Part shown: piece by piece, positions 26,045 to 36,374 of the stretch
How the letters are laid out: each line of letters begins with the position of its first letter
How positions within the stretch are numbered: position 1 is the first letter of the stretch
Source of the DNA: Comamonas thiooxydans
GTDB taxonomy: Bacteria; Pseudomonadota; Gammaproteobacteria; Burkholderiales; Burkholderiaceae_C
Length of the DNA stretch: 64,000 bases
NCBI RefSeq assembly: GCF_002157685.2
Contig: NZ_AP026738.1
Location: 3,844,001-3,908,000 of the forward strand
Reading direction: 5' to 3'
Translations under genes and position numbers: made by a program
Notes under the pieces: model-generated
The model's database searches: none
The model's input: only the letters and a program-made list of their open reading frames with translations
What the model was told of the DNA's origin: nothing

Positions 26045-28347
26045 GCTCGCCCTCCTACTCCACCAATCCGCCCCTGCTTCAGGGCCTCGATCACCTGATC
26101 CTTGGCTCCATCGGCAACAATTCTGCCGCCATCAATCACGATCAGCCGGTCAACCAAGGTCAACAAGGCCGTGCGATGAGTAACCAGCAAAATGGTCTTG
26201 CCCTGGGAAGCCTCTTCCAGACGACGTTTGAGTTGTGCCTCGCTCTGGTTATCCAGATTGCTGCTAGGCTCATCCAGCAACAATATGGCCGGGTCATTGA
26301 TCAGGGCACGAGCGACAGCAATGGATTGGCGCTGGCCGCCAGAAAGTGACTCGCCCCGCTCGCCAACCAACATGTCGTAGCCCTTGGGATTACGCGCCGC
26401 GAAATCATCCACACCCGCGATGCGTGCCGCATGCAGCATGTCCGTCTCATCCGCGAATGGCGCGCCCACCAGCAAGTTGTGCTTCAAGCTGCCATAGAAC
26501 AGCATCGGGTCCTGCGGCACATGCCCGATGGCCCGACGCAGATCCACCGGGTCTATCTGACGGGCATCCATACCATCGATCAGAACCGAGCCTTCACTGG
26601 GCTGATACAGACCCAGGACCAGCTTTTCAAGCGTGGTTTTGCCTGAACCGATACGCCCAATGATGCCAACCCGTTCGCCAGGCCGGAGCGAAAAGCTCAC
26701 CCCCGAAAGACTGGCCTGCTCGCTTCCCGGATAGCTGAAGCTGACATTGCGAAACTCGATGGCGCCACGCAGATCCGGACGTGAGACGAATTCGCGCTCA
26801 GCCTCGTGCTCGACCGGCATCTTCATATAGTTGTCAATGGAATTGAGCGAGGTACGCGCATTGTGAAACTGCATCATCAGCCCCGCCACCTGACCAAAGG
26901 GTGCCAGACAACGCCCTGCAATCATGGAAGCTGCAATGATGCCACCCATGGAAAGTGACGCATCCTGCACCTGGTACACGCCGATGACGACCACGGCTAT
27001 GGTGACCAGTTGCTGCAAGGTCTGAACGAAGTTCACCGTACCGGACGAGATGAACTTGATCTTGCCCCCCATATAGGCAATGTACTGAGTGGAACTCTCC
27101 CACAGCCGCTGCACTCCGCTTTGGGCATTGAGTGTCTTGACCGCCTCCAGGTTGGTCAGCGACTCCACGAGCAGCGCGTTGCGCTGAGACGAAGCCTGAA
27201 AGGTCTTGAGCGTCAGACTCTCCATGCGTGCCTGGGCCCAGAAGGAAACCAGCAAGATCGCTGCGATCGCCACCACAGGCGGAATCAGCATCCAGGGCGA
27301 AACCCATGCAATCGCCACCAAAAACAGAAGCACAAAAGGCAGATCCACCAAGGTCGTGAGACTTGCAGACGCAATGAAGTCACGAACCGACTCAAATGAG
27401 CGCAGATTGGCCGCAAACGAACCGACGGATGCGGGTCGGCTCTCCATGCGCAAGTCCAGGACGCGCTCCATGATCTGCGCGGACAACTGCACATCCACAC
27501 GCTTGCTCGCGGCATCCACAACATAGGCACGCGTCGTCGTCAGCACAAAGTTGAAGATCAGCACCAAAGAAATGCCGATAGCCAGCACCCACAATGTTTC
27601 CACCGCGTTGTTGGGCACCACCCGGTCATACACATTCATGCTGAACAAGGGCATTGCCAGTGCGAAGACATTGATGAGTACGGCTGCCAACAGGGCATCG
27701 CGGTACAAGCGTCGATTCTCAAGGATCACCGCCCAGAACCAGTGACTGCTGCGGGGCTCCATGCCTTGCTGCACGGAGCGCGGCTCGAAGCGAAACTGCG
27801 GACGCACAAAGCACATCAGCCCAGCGTAGTCCTGCTGCAAGACCTGGGCCTCTACCTCGACCGGACTCTCCGACTCCGGATACTGCAACAGGAAGCGACC
27901 ACTCTCCAGCGCTCTGAGCAACAGACAGGCACGGTCTCCATGGAGAATCAAAATTGCCGGCAGCAAGCCCTGAGGAACGTCGTCAAGACTGCGCTGCACG
28001 ATACGCGTGCTGAACTGTGCGCGAGCCGCAGCCCGAGCCAGCAATGAAGGCGTCAGGCGCTGATCCACCAACGGCAGACCATTGCTTAGTGCCTGAGCCG
28101 TATAGGGCTTGCCATGCAGGTGGGTGAGCTGCACCAAGCAATCCAGCAAGGGATCAGCATGGGTCTCATGGGCCGGCATGCGCCAGTCCCCCGCCGGTGC
28201 ACGCGCCGAGCTTCGCGCTCCCAGAAAGGCCGGGCCGGCCTGCTCCGCCGCTGCCGCGGCTTCCGGCATAGAACCTTGCCCGGTCTTCTGAGTCGCATCC
28301 GTACCGTTGCTCGATGCCAATGAAGGCTCAAAGTCTGGTCTGGTCAT
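26041..28347 (-). CDS. lapB: Type I secretion ABC transporter (LapB-like)
   Basis: A 768-residue inner-membrane exporter energising adhesin secretion. An N-terminal C39 peptidase-like domain (about 50-180) is followed by a six-helix transporter domain and an ATPase domain. Walker A reads GRIGSGKTTLEK, the ABC signature LSGGQRQ, and Walker B ILLLDEPSSNLD. The peptidase-like region lacks a clear Gln/Cys/His catalytic set and probably only docks the substrate, as known for RTX exporters. I chose the ATG at 28347; a TTG lies three codons upstream. About 60 residues before the C39-like domain are low-complexity and alanine-rich. Confidence 0.93.
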   Translation of the reverse strand: MTRPDFEPSLASSNGTDATQKTGQGSMPEAAAAAEQAGPAFLGARSSARAPAGDWRMPAHETHADPLLDCLVQLTHLHGKPYTAQALSNGLPLVDQRLTPSLLARAAARAQFSTRIVQRSLDDVPQGLLPAILILHGDRACLLLRALESGRFLLQYPESESPVEVEAQVLQQDYAGLMCFVRPQFRFEPRSVQQGMEPRSSHWFWAVILENRRLYRDALLAAVLINVFALAMPLFSMNVYDRVVPNNAVETLWVLAIGISLVLIFNFVLTTTRAYVVDAASKRVDVQLSAQIMERVLDLRMESRPASVGSFAANLRSFESVRDFIASASLTTLVDLPFVLLFLVAIAWVSPWMLIPPVVAIAAILLVSFWAQARMESLTLKTFQASSQRNALLVESLTNLEAVKTLNAQSGVQRLWESSTQYIAYMGGKIKFISSGTVNFVQTLQQLVTIAVVVIGVYQVQDASLSMGGIIAASMIAGRCLAPFGQVAGLMMQFHNARTSLNSIDNYMKMPVEHEAEREFVSRPDLRGAIEFRNVSFSYPGSEQASLSGVSFSLRPGERVGIIGRIGSGKTTLEKLVLGLYQPSEGSVLIDGMDARQIDPVDLRRAIGHVPQDPMLFYGSLKHNLLVGAPFADETDMLHAARIAGVDDFAARNPKGYDMLVGERGESLSGGQRQSIAVARALINDPAILLLDEPSSNLDNQSEAQLKRRLEEASQGKTILLVTHRTALLTLVDRLIVIDGGRIVADGAKDQVIEALKQGRIGGVGGRA

Positions 28348-28361
28348 CTTCAACAATCAAC

Positions 28362-28607
28362 CTATAAAAGCTCTTCGTCGTCATCAATCAAGTCCAGCGA
28401 ATTACGCATACGCTGGCGCGCCTGCTTGCGCTGGTTCAGCTTGTCGAGCGCCTGCGGCGGAAGATCCGTCAAGCGCAAAGCCCCATTGGCAAGCAAGGCG
28501 TCAATCAAATCCTCGAGAACGCGGATGAAATCCGCATCCAGTGCCGACAACTCCTGCCGGGAGGACTGCTCCGAAGGTGGTGAATCGCTTTTATCCATCT
28601 TGTTCAT
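28362..28607 (-). CDS. Small acidic protein inside the type I secretion operon
   Basis: An 81-residue protein between lapE and lapB, starting at an ATG with GGGAGTTG upstream. The sequence is helical and charged (ALDADFIRVLEDLIDALLAN; LPPQALDKLNQRKQARQRMR), with an acidic tail IDDDEELL. It has no signal peptide or membrane segment, so it should be cytoplasmic. I do not recognise a named family. Tight spacing (38 bases after lapE, 14 before lapB) suggests a role in adhesin secretion, perhaps as a chaperone or regulator, but this is inference. Confidence 0.8.
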   Translation of the reverse strand: MNKMDKSDSPPSEQSSRQELSALDADFIRVLEDLIDALLANGALRLTDLPPQALDKLNQRKQARQRMRNSLDLIDDDEELL

Positions 28608-28645
28608 CAACTCCCACTAAAAGCTGCGCCAGACACCACCAGCTA

Positions 28646-30157
28646 TCACTGGCGGCCAGCCGCACCAGATACCGGCGCCTGGGCTGGAGCCCCCAGATCA
28701 ACCGCCGCGCTGGCAGGCACAGGCGTCAGATTGCTGGTGTCAGGCACCGAGGATTTGCAGCTACGCAGCAGATCATCCGGCAAGTTCAGCGCCTGCTGCT
28801 CATCCGGACGGCTGTCGTCATGCGGCTGCGCGAGCCCCAGTACAGGTAGGATCTGGCTGGACAAGGTCAGCCACTGGTACTCGGCCTTTTTCAGGTCATA
28901 TTGAGCGTTGACCAGAGCGCGCTGGGCATCGAACAACTCGTTTTCCGTATTGAGCAAATCCAGCAGCGAACGCTGACCGATCTTGAATTGCTGCTGATAC
29001 GCCACGCGAACCTTGGCCGTGGAAAGAACATGCTCACGCAGGAACGGCGTTTGCTGACGCAGGCGGGCCATGTTGTTCCAGGTAATCGACAGTTCCTGCT
29101 GGAGGTTTCGGCAGGTGTAATCGCGCACGTCCTGTGCGGCATAGCCCTGGGCAATCGTCTGACGCAGGCGCGCCTCGTCTGCACCACCGCGGTACAGGTT
29201 GTAAGTCAGCATCAGCTGCACTCGCGAACTCTGCACATCCCAGTAGGCCGGCGAATTCTGATCACGATCACGCCCCGTGGACGCCAGCAGCTCGAGCTTG
29301 GGCATATGCGCCCCCTTGGCAGCCTTCTGACCGGCCTCCGCCGCTTGCACCAGAGCCTGCTTCGACAATAGCAGCGGACTCGCGCGCAGCGACTCGCCGA
29401 AATCCTTGGCCACCCCGGAAGCAGGCAGCTTGGCACTCACATCGGGCACCGGGTCCAGCGTGGCCGCAGGATACTCACCCACCACGCGGCGGTAGCGCTG
29501 CAGCACATCGTTGAGGTTGTTGCTCTCGGTCATCAGATTGGTCTGCGCCAGCGACAGACGACCACTTGCCTGCTCCAGGTCAACACCGCGGCCCACGCCG
29601 GACTGTTGGCGCTCACGCAACTGCCCCAGCGTCACCTGGTGCGTGCCGAAATTCTCACGGGCCAGCTTTTCCATTTCGCGATAACGCTGCACATCCAGAT
29701 AGGCGGCGACAACATCATTGGCCAAATTTTCAGTGGTGGCGCGCAGATCGTAGAACTTGGCCAGCTTCTCAAAGCCCAACTGACGGATATTGCTGCTAGT
29801 GGTGAAGCCATCAAAGATCAGCTGACGCAGTTGCAGGTTCCAGCCCGGACGGCTCCAGTTCTGCGATGGAGCATCCTGAATATGGCTACGCCACTCGCGA
29901 CCGACCCAACCCTGCGCGGTAACTTGCGGACGCCAACCTCCCCGAGCCACATTCTGACCTTCAGCGGACGAACTGAAATCCTGAAAGCGCGCCTGCACTT
30001 CCGGATGAGTCATCAGTGCCTGCTCGACAACCTTTTGCAGTGCAACACCCTGCTCGTTGGCTTGTTGCGCATTCATGGTCGTCTGAGCCATACCCCCCAT
30101 GGCCCACGAGGCCACACCCAGAGTGGCTACCACTTGTGCAATCTGACTGAATTTCAT
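28646..30157 (-). CDS. lapE: TolC-family outer-membrane channel (LapE-like)
   Basis: A 503-residue outer-membrane efflux protein forming the exit duct of the type I system. A signal peptide is visible (MKFSQIAQVVATLGVASWAM, ending near GMAQ), then the two long repeats of TolC helices and strands (for example VDLEQASGRLSLAQTNLMTE and GQRSLLDLLNTENELFDAQR). The C-terminal 60 residues are proline/alanine-rich and extend past the barrel. I chose the ATG at 30157 because AAGAGGGATAACA precedes it. It is the first gene of the secretion operon. Confidence 0.93.
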   Translation of the reverse strand: MKFSQIAQVVATLGVASWAMGGMAQTTMNAQQANEQGVALQKVVEQALMTHPEVQARFQDFSSSAEGQNVARGGWRPQVTAQGWVGREWRSHIQDAPSQNWSRPGWNLQLRQLIFDGFTTSSNIRQLGFEKLAKFYDLRATTENLANDVVAAYLDVQRYREMEKLARENFGTHQVTLGQLRERQQSGVGRGVDLEQASGRLSLAQTNLMTESNNLNDVLQRYRRVVGEYPAATLDPVPDVSAKLPASGVAKDFGESLRASPLLLSKQALVQAAEAGQKAAKGAHMPKLELLASTGRDRDQNSPAYWDVQSSRVQLMLTYNLYRGGADEARLRQTIAQGYAAQDVRDYTCRNLQQELSITWNNMARLRQQTPFLREHVLSTAKVRVAYQQQFKIGQRSLLDLLNTENELFDAQRALVNAQYDLKKAEYQWLTLSSQILPVLGLAQPHDDSRPDEQQALNLPDDLLRSCKSSVPDTSNLTPVPASAAVDLGAPAQAPVSGAAGRQ

Positions 30158-30925
30158 TGTTATCCCTCTTGTTTGACTCCGACCGGGCAATGCGATGCCT
30201 AGCCCGCCAACAAATTGACGAGAGCAATCGGTACGACTTCTACAAATCGTTCCCGCGGAAGCTGGTTGTTAATGTGGATCGGCTCGCTGCTGCCCGAAAA
30301 GGCATTGCATACGGCCTCAGAACTCGCAAAATGGAATTCTGTAACTCTCGTGCTCACAGCCTTTGGCGTCATGCCAACACCGCACAGGAGACTGACGGCC
30401 AGGTCAAGCTTGTTGCCTGATCGACAAAACTCACTATTTTTGCTTGACGAGCCACCACTCAGCAGTGGTACAGGGATGACATCGCCAACCCCTTGGCCAA
30501 ACAAATCGCGCGGACAGGCTGTGGAGCGTCTATAGGCTAGACACAGCGCATTTGGAGATTTTCCTTTCCACGATAGCAAGGCGGAGCCTCCGGTTTCCGG
30601 CCGGTGTTCTTGACGCATAACCCTGCATGCGAAGCCGTGCGTTGATGGCAGATCTCCTGGCAACACCATCAAACAAATGGATTCAGTTGCAAATCTAGCA
30701 CAAGGCATGCAAGGATTTGTTTCAAAAAACCACTCAACTAGCCGAACTTCGAATTTTTTGCCGGGAATTGGCAATTCTTTTCATTCCTTCTTTATATCAA
30801 AGAAATTAAGAATCAATACCGCTTCCAGCACCGCAGCCATAGCGGCGCACGCGCTACAAAGTGAAATCAGCCTGCATTCAAAGTCGTAATCGAACAATTG
30901 ACAATGAATTGATCCGCAATAGAAA
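30158..30925. other. Long upstream region of the secretion operon
   Basis: About 770 bases lie between the lapE start and the tRNA-Pro terminator. No open frame has a ribosome site or recognisable product. The segment around 30730-30900 is AT-rich and is the likely place for promoter and regulator binding of the lapE operon. I see no palindrome strong enough to name. Confidence 0.5.
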
Positions 30926-30957
30926 AAGGGCTCCTGACTGAATAGTCAGAAGCCCTT
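30926..30957 (-). terminator. Rho-independent terminator after tRNA-Pro
   Basis: On the minus strand, AAGGGCTTCTGACT pairs with AGTCAGGAGCCCTT and is followed by T. It ends the merR-tRNA-Pro transcript just past the tRNA. Confidence 0.88.
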
Positions 30958-30964
30958 GTCTAAT

Positions 30965-31041
30965 TGGTCGGAATGGCGGGATTCGAACTCGCGACCCCTT
31001 GCACCCCATGCAAGTGCGCTACCAGGCTGCGCTACATTCCG
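30965..31041 (-). tRNA. tRNA-Pro (anticodon GGG)
   Basis: A 77-base cloverleaf on the minus strand with encoded CCA. The acceptor stem CGGAATG pairs with CATTCCG. The D-arm reads AGCGCAGCCTGGTAGCGC. The anticodon stem CTTGC/GCAAG holds the loop ATGGGGT with GGG at positions 34-36. The T-loop is GTTCGAATC. It follows the MerR gene by 30 bases. Confidence 0.97.
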
Positions 31042-31071
31042 AAGACTTGAATTATACACAGAAATTCAACA

Positions 31072-31521
31072 TCAAAGAGAAAGCAGCGCCCTGATCTGCA
31101 AAAGCTCCTCTTTGACCTCCTCCATGCCCATTGCACCGGCAGGCTCCGAGCGGCCCTGTTCCAGCATTGCAGCCAGCAGATGGCTTTGCGCCAGCTCTTC
31201 CTCCTGCAGGGGCAGGGCCGGATGCACAAGCACCGGCTGCTGCTCGACTGCCCTGCCGTGACCCGTCACCAGTTCGCGCAGACGATTTCGTGCACCGCTG
31301 ATGGTGAAGCCCTGCTCGTAAAGCAGCTCGCGAATGCGACGCACCATCAACACCTCATGATGCTGGTAGTAACGGCGGTTGCCACGACGCTTCATGGGCT
31401 TGAGCTGCACAAACTCCTGCTCCCAGTAACGCAGCACATGAGGCTTGACGTCGCAAAGATCCGCGACCTCACCGATGGTGAAATAGCGCTTGGCGGGAAT
31501 TGCTGGCAAAGAAGAAGCCAT
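31072..31521 (-). CDS. MerR-family transcriptional regulator next to ihfA
   Basis: A 149-residue protein with a MerR winged helix (RYFTIGEVADLCDVKPHVLR, then YWEQEFVQLKPMKRRGNRRY). The C-terminal half is helical, without the cysteines of metal-sensing members. I chose the ATG at 31521 (MASSLPAIPAKRYFTIGEV). A longer frame to 31644 has no support. This regulator is commonly found directly downstream of ihfA in beta- and gammaproteobacteria. Its ligand and targets are not established. Confidence 0.9.
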   Translation of the reverse strand: MASSLPAIPAKRYFTIGEVADLCDVKPHVLRYWEQEFVQLKPMKRRGNRRYYQHHEVLMVRRIRELLYEQGFTISGARNRLRELVTGHGRAVEQQPVLVHPALPLQEEELAQSHLLAAMLEQGRSEPAGAMGMEEVKEELLQIRALLSL

Positions 31522-31761
31522 GGCTGGTTGCAAGCGGTCAGTGAAGGGATGGGTGAAAGATATGCAATCACGACTTGCGCAAATTCGGGTCAGGCACGGT
31601 GTTTTGTCATTAGAAATGCCCGCCATGCATTCCTGTTTGTGCAAGTCCTAGCAATATAGCGCGAAGAGCTGACAGGACCTTGCACCGCACGCGACGCAAG
31701 ACTGTCAGCTCTTCAATGACCGATGCTCCGCTTGACAGTGCATCAGCCGTGTGCCAATTGC

Positions 31762-32088
31762 TTAAGATCCCGAACTCTCGCCCTGGATCAGCTCCTTGAG
31801 CTTGCTGCTGGCATGGAAGGTCACCACGCGGCGCGCAGCGATGGGAATCAGCTCGCCAGTGCGCGGGTTGCGACCGGGACGTGGTGCCTTGGTGCGAATC
31901 TGGAAGTTGCCAAAGCCCGAAAGCTTGACATCTTCGCCTTCCACCAGCTTTTGCGAGATCAGGTCGAAAAACGCATCCACCATATCCTTGGCTTCGCGCT
32001 TGTTCAAACCGATTTCGTCAAACAGCAGATCGGCCAGCTGCGCCTTGGTCAACGCGGGGCTGTCGATGCTCTCTACGGCAAGCTCCAT
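31762..32088 (-). CDS. ihfA: Integration host factor subunit alpha
   Basis: A 108-residue DNA-bending protein that pairs with IHF-beta. The family core is intact ([60 protein letters not shown]). The beta-arm proline in GRNPRTGE, which intercalates in DNA, is present. The ATG at 32088 is preceded by AAGGAGATCGACCC. It is 28 bases downstream of pheT, its usual neighbour. Confidence 0.97.
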   Translation of the reverse strand: MELAVESIDSPALTKAQLADLLFDEIGLNKREAKDMVDAFFDLISQKLVEGEDVKLSGFGNFQIRTKAPRPGRNPRTGELIPIAARRVVTFHASSKLKELIQGESSGS

Positions 32089-32116
32089 GGGTCGATCTCC
32101 TTGTGGATTGAACATA

Positions 32117-34570
32117 TCAACGCAGGCGAGCCGCAACGCGTTCAACCAGAGCTGCAATTGTGCCCTGCATGGCGGCATCGATTTCCGCATCGGTCAGCGA
32201 CGCGGTGTCGCTGCCCAGCGTCAGACGCACGGCCAGGCTCTTTTCGTCCTGGGCCAGGCTGCCCGGCGCCGCTTCCTCACCCGCCTTCAGCTTCTTGGGA
32301 CGGAATACGTCGAACAGCACGGCCGAGCGCAGAATGCCGCCCTGCACACCTTGCTGCACGGCTTCCATCACCTGGGCGTGGGTCACGGCTTCCTTGACGA
32401 CCACGGCAATGTCGCGCTCCACGGCCTGGTGCTTGGCCACGGGCTTGAACACGGGGACCTCGCGGGCCAGCACGGCATCGAGTTCCAGCTCGAACATCAC
32501 GGGAGCCTGGGCCAGATCCCATTCCTGGCGCCACTGGGGATGCAGCTCGCCGACAAAGCCGATGGCCCTGCCGTCCAGCAGCACGCGTGCGCAGCGGCCG
32601 GGGTGCATGGCGGGATGTTCGGCAGGCTCGAACACGGGCTTGGCCGGGGCCAGCAACGCTTCCACATCGCCCTTGACGTCGTAGAAGTCGACCTTGGCCT
32701 CTGCCCTGCCCCACTGCAGCTGGTCGGCAGCGCCGTAGGCCAGACCCGCCACGCGCATGGGCTGGTAAAAGCCCTTGACGGTGGTGTCGGAGTCAACCAC
32801 GGACTCGTCCTTGAAGAACACACGACCCAGCTCGAACACGCGCACGCGCTGAGCCTTGCGGTCCACGTTGAACTTGAGCACCTGCAGGAGCGAGCCCAGC
32901 AGCGACGAGCGCATCACGCTCAGATGGCTGGCGATGGGGTTGAGCAGCTTGATGGCGTTGTTGTTGCCAGCCAGCTCCTGCTCCCACTTTTCTTCGACAA
33001 AGCTGAAGTTGATGGTTTCCTGGTAGCCCAGGCCCGCCAGTTCGTGGCGCACGGCATAGGGGCTGCGCTCGTTCTCGGCGCGCAGCTTGGGCGAGATCGG
33101 GGCCAGCGGCTTGGTGGTCGGCAGGTTTTCATAGCCGATCATGCGGGCCACTTCTTCGATCAGATCTTCTTCCAGATTGATGTCAAAGCGGAAGGTCGGA
33201 GCCGTGACCGAGATCACACCTTCGCTGACCACAGTCGCGGGCAGACCCAGGCCGTTCAGGGCATCCAGCACCTGCTGCTGGGTCACGTCCATGCCGATGA
33301 CCTTGGCCGCACGGGCCACGCGCAGTTGCACGGGCTTGGGGGCTGGCATATTGGGCTTCTGGTCGTCCATGACTGCCACTTGCGTGTCAGGCGTGCCGCA
33401 GATCTCCAGCACCAGCGCGGTGATGCGCTCGATATGCTCGGTGGTGAACTCGGGGTCCACGCCGCGCTCGAAGCGATGCCCTGCATCGGTCGAGAAGTTG
33501 AAGTGGCGCGAGCGGCCGGCCACGGCCTTGGGGAACCAGAACGCGGCTTCGATGTAGATGTTTTGGGTGTCGTCGGACACGGCCGTGGCGTCGCCGCCCA
33601 TGATGCCGGCCAAGGATTCGACCTGCTGGTCATCGGCAATCACGCCGACCTTGATGAAGTCGTCGATCTTGATGGTGTTGCCATTGAGCAGCTTGAGCGT
33701 TTCACCTTCCTTGCCCCAGCGCACATTCAGGCCACCGCTGATCTTGTCCAGATCGAAGATATGGCTGGGACGGCCCAGCTCGAACATCACATAGTTCGAG
33801 ATGTCCACCAGCGGGCTGACCGAGCGCTGGCCGCAACGCGCCAGACGGTCCACCATCCATTGGGGCGTCTTCACCTGGGTGTTGACATTGCGCACGATAC
33901 GGCCAGAGAAACGACCGCACAGATCGGTGGCTTCAATCTTGACGGGCAGCTTGTCTTGCAAGGCCACGGCGGCAGCGGGAAAGGACAGGGCTTTGAGCGG
34001 CGTGCCGGTCAGCGCCGACAGCTCGCGTGCCACGCCATAGACGCTCAGGCAGTGCGCCAGGTTGGGCGTCAACTTCAGCGTGAACAGCGTATCGTCCAGA
34101 TTCAGGTACTCGCGCACGTTCTGGCCCAGGGGCGCATCGGCGGGGAACTCCAGCAGGCCGCTGGCGTCTTCATCAATGCCCAGCTCCTTGGCCGAGCACA
34201 GCATGCCAAAGCTCTGCACGCCGCGCAGCTTGCCGATCTTGATCTTGAAGGGCTTGCCATCGGCACCGGGCGGCAGCTCGGCACCCACGGTGGCGCAGGG
34301 AATGCGGATGCCCACGCGCGCATTGGGCGCGCCGCAGACGATGTTCAGCAGCTCGGGGCCGCCCACGTCGACCTGGCAGATGCGCAGGCGGTCGGCGTCG
34401 GGGTGCTGCACGGCTTCCTTGATTTCACCGACCACGATGCCGGTGAAGGGAGGCGCCACAGGATCCAGCTCTTCCACTTCCAGACCGGCCATGGTCAGGG
34501 TATCGGCCAGCTGCTGGGTGGTCAGATTGGGGTTGCAGTATTCGCGCAACCAGGATTCAGGAAATTGCAT
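32117..34570 (-). CDS. pheT: Phenylalanyl-tRNA synthetase beta subunit
   Basis: The 817-residue beta subunit of the alpha2-beta2 enzyme that charges tRNA-Phe. The N-terminus [20 protein letters not shown] is typical. An EMAP/OB-type tRNA-binding domain follows ([20 protein letters not shown]), then B3/B4 editing, B5 and the C-terminal anticodon-binding fold ([20 protein letters not shown]). Length is normal. It is separated from pheS by 165 bases that contain an inverted repeat, a wider gap than usual. Confidence 0.98.
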   Translation of the reverse strand: MQFPESWLREYCNPNLTTQQLADTLTMAGLEVEELDPVAPPFTGIVVGEIKEAVQHPDADRLRICQVDVGGPELLNIVCGAPNARVGIRIPCATVGAELPPGADGKPFKIKIGKLRGVQSFGMLCSAKELGIDEDASGLLEFPADAPLGQNVREYLNLDDTLFTLKLTPNLAHCLSVYGVARELSALTGTPLKALSFPAAAVALQDKLPVKIEATDLCGRFSGRIVRNVNTQVKTPQWMVDRLARCGQRSVSPLVDISNYVMFELGRPSHIFDLDKISGGLNVRWGKEGETLKLLNGNTIKIDDFIKVGVIADDQQVESLAGIMGGDATAVSDDTQNIYIEAAFWFPKAVAGRSRHFNFSTDAGHRFERGVDPEFTTEHIERITALVLEICGTPDTQVAVMDDQKPNMPAPKPVQLRVARAAKVIGMDVTQQQVLDALNGLGLPATVVSEGVISVTAPTFRFDINLEEDLIEEVARMIGYENLPTTKPLAPISPKLRAENERSPYAVRHELAGLGYQETINFSFVEEKWEQELAGNNNAIKLLNPIASHLSVMRSSLLGSLLQVLKFNVDRKAQRVRVFELGRVFFKDESVVDSDTTVKGFYQPMRVAGLAYGAADQLQWGRAEAKVDFYDVKGDVEALLAPAKPVFEPAEHPAMHPGRCARVLLDGRAIGFVGELHPQWRQEWDLAQAPVMFELELDAVLAREVPVFKPVAKHQAVERDIAVVVKEAVTHAQVMEAVQQGVQGGILRSAVLFDVFRPKKLKAGEEAAPGSLAQDEKSLAVRLTLGSDTASLTDAEIDAAMQGTIAALVERVAARLR

Positions 34571-34635
34571 AGTCAGACTCTTTGGCGTTCATGCCAGTCG
34601 CACCGCAGGCGGTCTGCAACTGGCTGGGCATGCGT

Positions 34636-34731
34636 ATCTCAAAAGAGGAGCTATCTACGCTTGATTCACAACGATTTCATTATCAAAGTCACTTGAAATC
34701 ATTTATATACAAACGCTAGAAGCTCACTTTT
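34636..34731. repeat. Imperfect inverted repeat between pheS and pheT
   Basis: A left arm AAAAGAGGAGCTATCTACG resembles the reverse complement of the right-end segment CGCTAGAAGCTCACTTTTTT. The middle (GATTTCA ... TGAAATC) also forms an inverted pair. It resembles short AGCTA-rich intergenic elements that I associate with Comamonadaceae, and the element at 51344-51431 has the same design. It could affect pheT expression. Confidence 0.5.
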
Positions 34732-34735
34732 TTAA

Positions 34736-35788
34736 TTACTGAAACTGCGACAGAAAACGGATGTCGCCGTCGAAGAACAGGCGCAGGTCGTTCACGCCAT
34801 AACGCAGCATGGTCAGGCGGTCGGGGCCCATGCCAAAGGCAAAGCCGATGTATTTTTCGGGATCCAGGCCCATGTTGCGCACCACATTGGGGTGCACCTG
34901 GCCGGAGCCCGCCACTTCCAGCCACTTGCCGGCCAGCGGGCCGCTCTGGAACTGGATGTCGATTTCGGCCGAAGGCTCGGTGAACGGGAAGAAGCTGGGG
35001 CGAAAGCGCAGCACCAGATCATCCTGCTCGAAGAAGGTCTTGCAGAAGTCGGTGAACACGACCTTCAGGTCCTTGAAGCTCACGTTCTCGCCGATCCACA
35101 GGCCTTCGCACTGGTGGAACATGGGCGAGTGGGTGGCATCCGAGTCCACACGGTAGGTGCGGCCGGGGGCAATCACGCGGATCTCGGGCATGGTCTGACC
35201 GGCATCGAGCGCGTTGCGGTAATTCTTCACATGCTGCACGGCATGGCGCACCTGCATGGGGCTGGTGTGCGTGCGCAGCAGATTGGGCGCGTGCTGGGTG
35301 CCGCCTTCGACATAGAAGGTGTCGTGCATGGAGCGCGCGGGATGGTCTTCAGGCGTGTTCAGCGCCGTGAAGTTGAACCAGTCGGATTCGATCTCGGGGC
35401 CCTGGGCCACATCAAAGCCCATGGAACCGAAGATGCCCTCGATACGCTCCATGGTGATGGAGACGGGGTGCAGCCCTCCCGCGCCACGACGGCGACCGGG
35501 CAGAGTCACATCCAGCACCTCGGCCTTCAGATGGGCCTGCAGCTCGGCGTCTGCCAAAGCCTTGCGACGGGCGGTCAAGGCCGCTTCGATCGCCTGCTTG
35601 GCCACGTTGATGGCGGCGCCGCGCGACTTTTTCTCTTCGACGGAAAGCTGCGCCATGCCCTTCATGAGCTCGGTCATCTTGCCCGACTTGCCCAGAAACT
35701 GCGCCTTGGCATTTTCCAGATCAGCGGGGGTGTGGGCTTGCGCAAACAGTTGCTGTGCGCTTTCGACCAGAGAATCCAACTCGTTCAT
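34736..35788 (-). CDS. pheS: Phenylalanyl-tRNA synthetase alpha subunit
   Basis: The 350-residue catalytic alpha subunit. An N-terminal coiled coil (about 1-90) is followed by the class II core. Motif 2 and the phenylalanine pocket are recognisable ([40 protein letters not shown]), as is the C-terminal motif 3 region ([20 protein letters not shown]). Its length fits the family. It lies 200 bases after rplT, with a terminator-like hairpin in between. Confidence 0.98.
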   Translation of the reverse strand: MNELDSLVESAQQLFAQAHTPADLENAKAQFLGKSGKMTELMKGMAQLSVEEKKSRGAAINVAKQAIEAALTARRKALADAELQAHLKAEVLDVTLPGRRRGAGGLHPVSITMERIEGIFGSMGFDVAQGPEIESDWFNFTALNTPEDHPARSMHDTFYVEGGTQHAPNLLRTHTSPMQVRHAVQHVKNYRNALDAGQTMPEIRVIAPGRTYRVDSDATHSPMFHQCEGLWIGENVSFKDLKVVFTDFCKTFFEQDDLVLRFRPSFFPFTEPSAEIDIQFQSGPLAGKWLEVAGSGQVHPNVVRNMGLDPEKYIGFAFGMGPDRLTMLRYGVNDLRLFFDGDIRFLSQFQ

Positions 35789-35818
35789 ATCGACTCTTTA
35801 TCGACTTGTAAAAATAAA

Positions 35819-35852
35819 CAAGGGCTAGTGCCTTTTCAAGCCCTAGCCCTTG
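35819..35852 (-). terminator. Terminator or attenuator between rplT and pheS
   Basis: On the minus strand CAAGGGCTAG pairs perfectly with CTAGCCCTTG and is followed by TTTATTTTT, ending about 20 bases before the pheS start. It would stop or reduce read-through from the ribosomal genes. E. coli pheST is controlled by attenuation, but I see no Phe-rich leader peptide here, so simple partial termination is the safer reading. Confidence 0.8.
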
Positions 35853-35988
35853 CTGTTTGTGCATCAGCAGCTACTGAACAAGACACGACTTCTGCAATCA
35901 AGTTCAAGCAAGATGCTCGCCCATCGGCAAACGCCTATGGGGATTCTTGTCTGCAAAAGTCCTACAAGAGTAACTACCGATCGTGACC

Positions 35989-36348
35989 TCAGGCAGCCAG
36001 CTTGGCCTTGACTTGGTCGACGATAGCTGCAAAAGCAGCCTTGTCGTGCACGGCGATATCGGCCAGCATCTTGCGGTCGATTTCGATGGCAGCCTTCTTC
36101 AGGCCGTTGGCGAATTGGCTGTAAGTCAGACCCAGTTCACGTGCAGCAGCGTTGATACGAGCGATCCACAGCTGACGGAACACGCGCTTCTTGGTACGAC
36201 GGTCACGGTAGGCGTATTGACCAGCCTTCATGACCGCTTGCTTGGCAACGCGGAAGACGTTACCACGGCGACCGCGGAAACCCTTGGCCAGATTCAGAAC
36301 TTTTTTGTGACGGGCACGGGCCGTTACACCACGTTTGACGCGAGGCAT
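35989..36348 (-). CDS. rplT: 50S ribosomal protein L20
   Basis: A 119-residue basic ribosomal protein, full length. The N-terminus [20 protein letters not shown] and core [20 protein letters not shown] match L20. In gammaproteobacteria L20 represses its own operon by binding the rpmI-rplT mRNA. Gene order infC-rpmI-rplT is conserved. Confidence 0.98.
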   Translation of the reverse strand: MPRVKRGVTARARHKKVLNLAKGFRGRRGNVFRVAKQAVMKAGQYAYRDRRTKKRVFRQLWIARINAAARELGLTYSQFANGLKKAAIEIDRKMLADIAVHDKAAFAAIVDQVKAKLAA

Positions 36349-36374
36349 GTGTTTTCTCCTAGTTCGTCAGTGAA

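Noticed and set aside
30199..30774. 191-codon minus-strand open frame upstream of lapE
   Set aside because: No ribosome site, atypical composition, and it overlaps the expected promoter region of the secretion operon.
31796..34696. 966-codon plus-strand open frame opposite ihfA and pheT
   Set aside because: It covers two conserved genes on the other strand and resembles no protein family.
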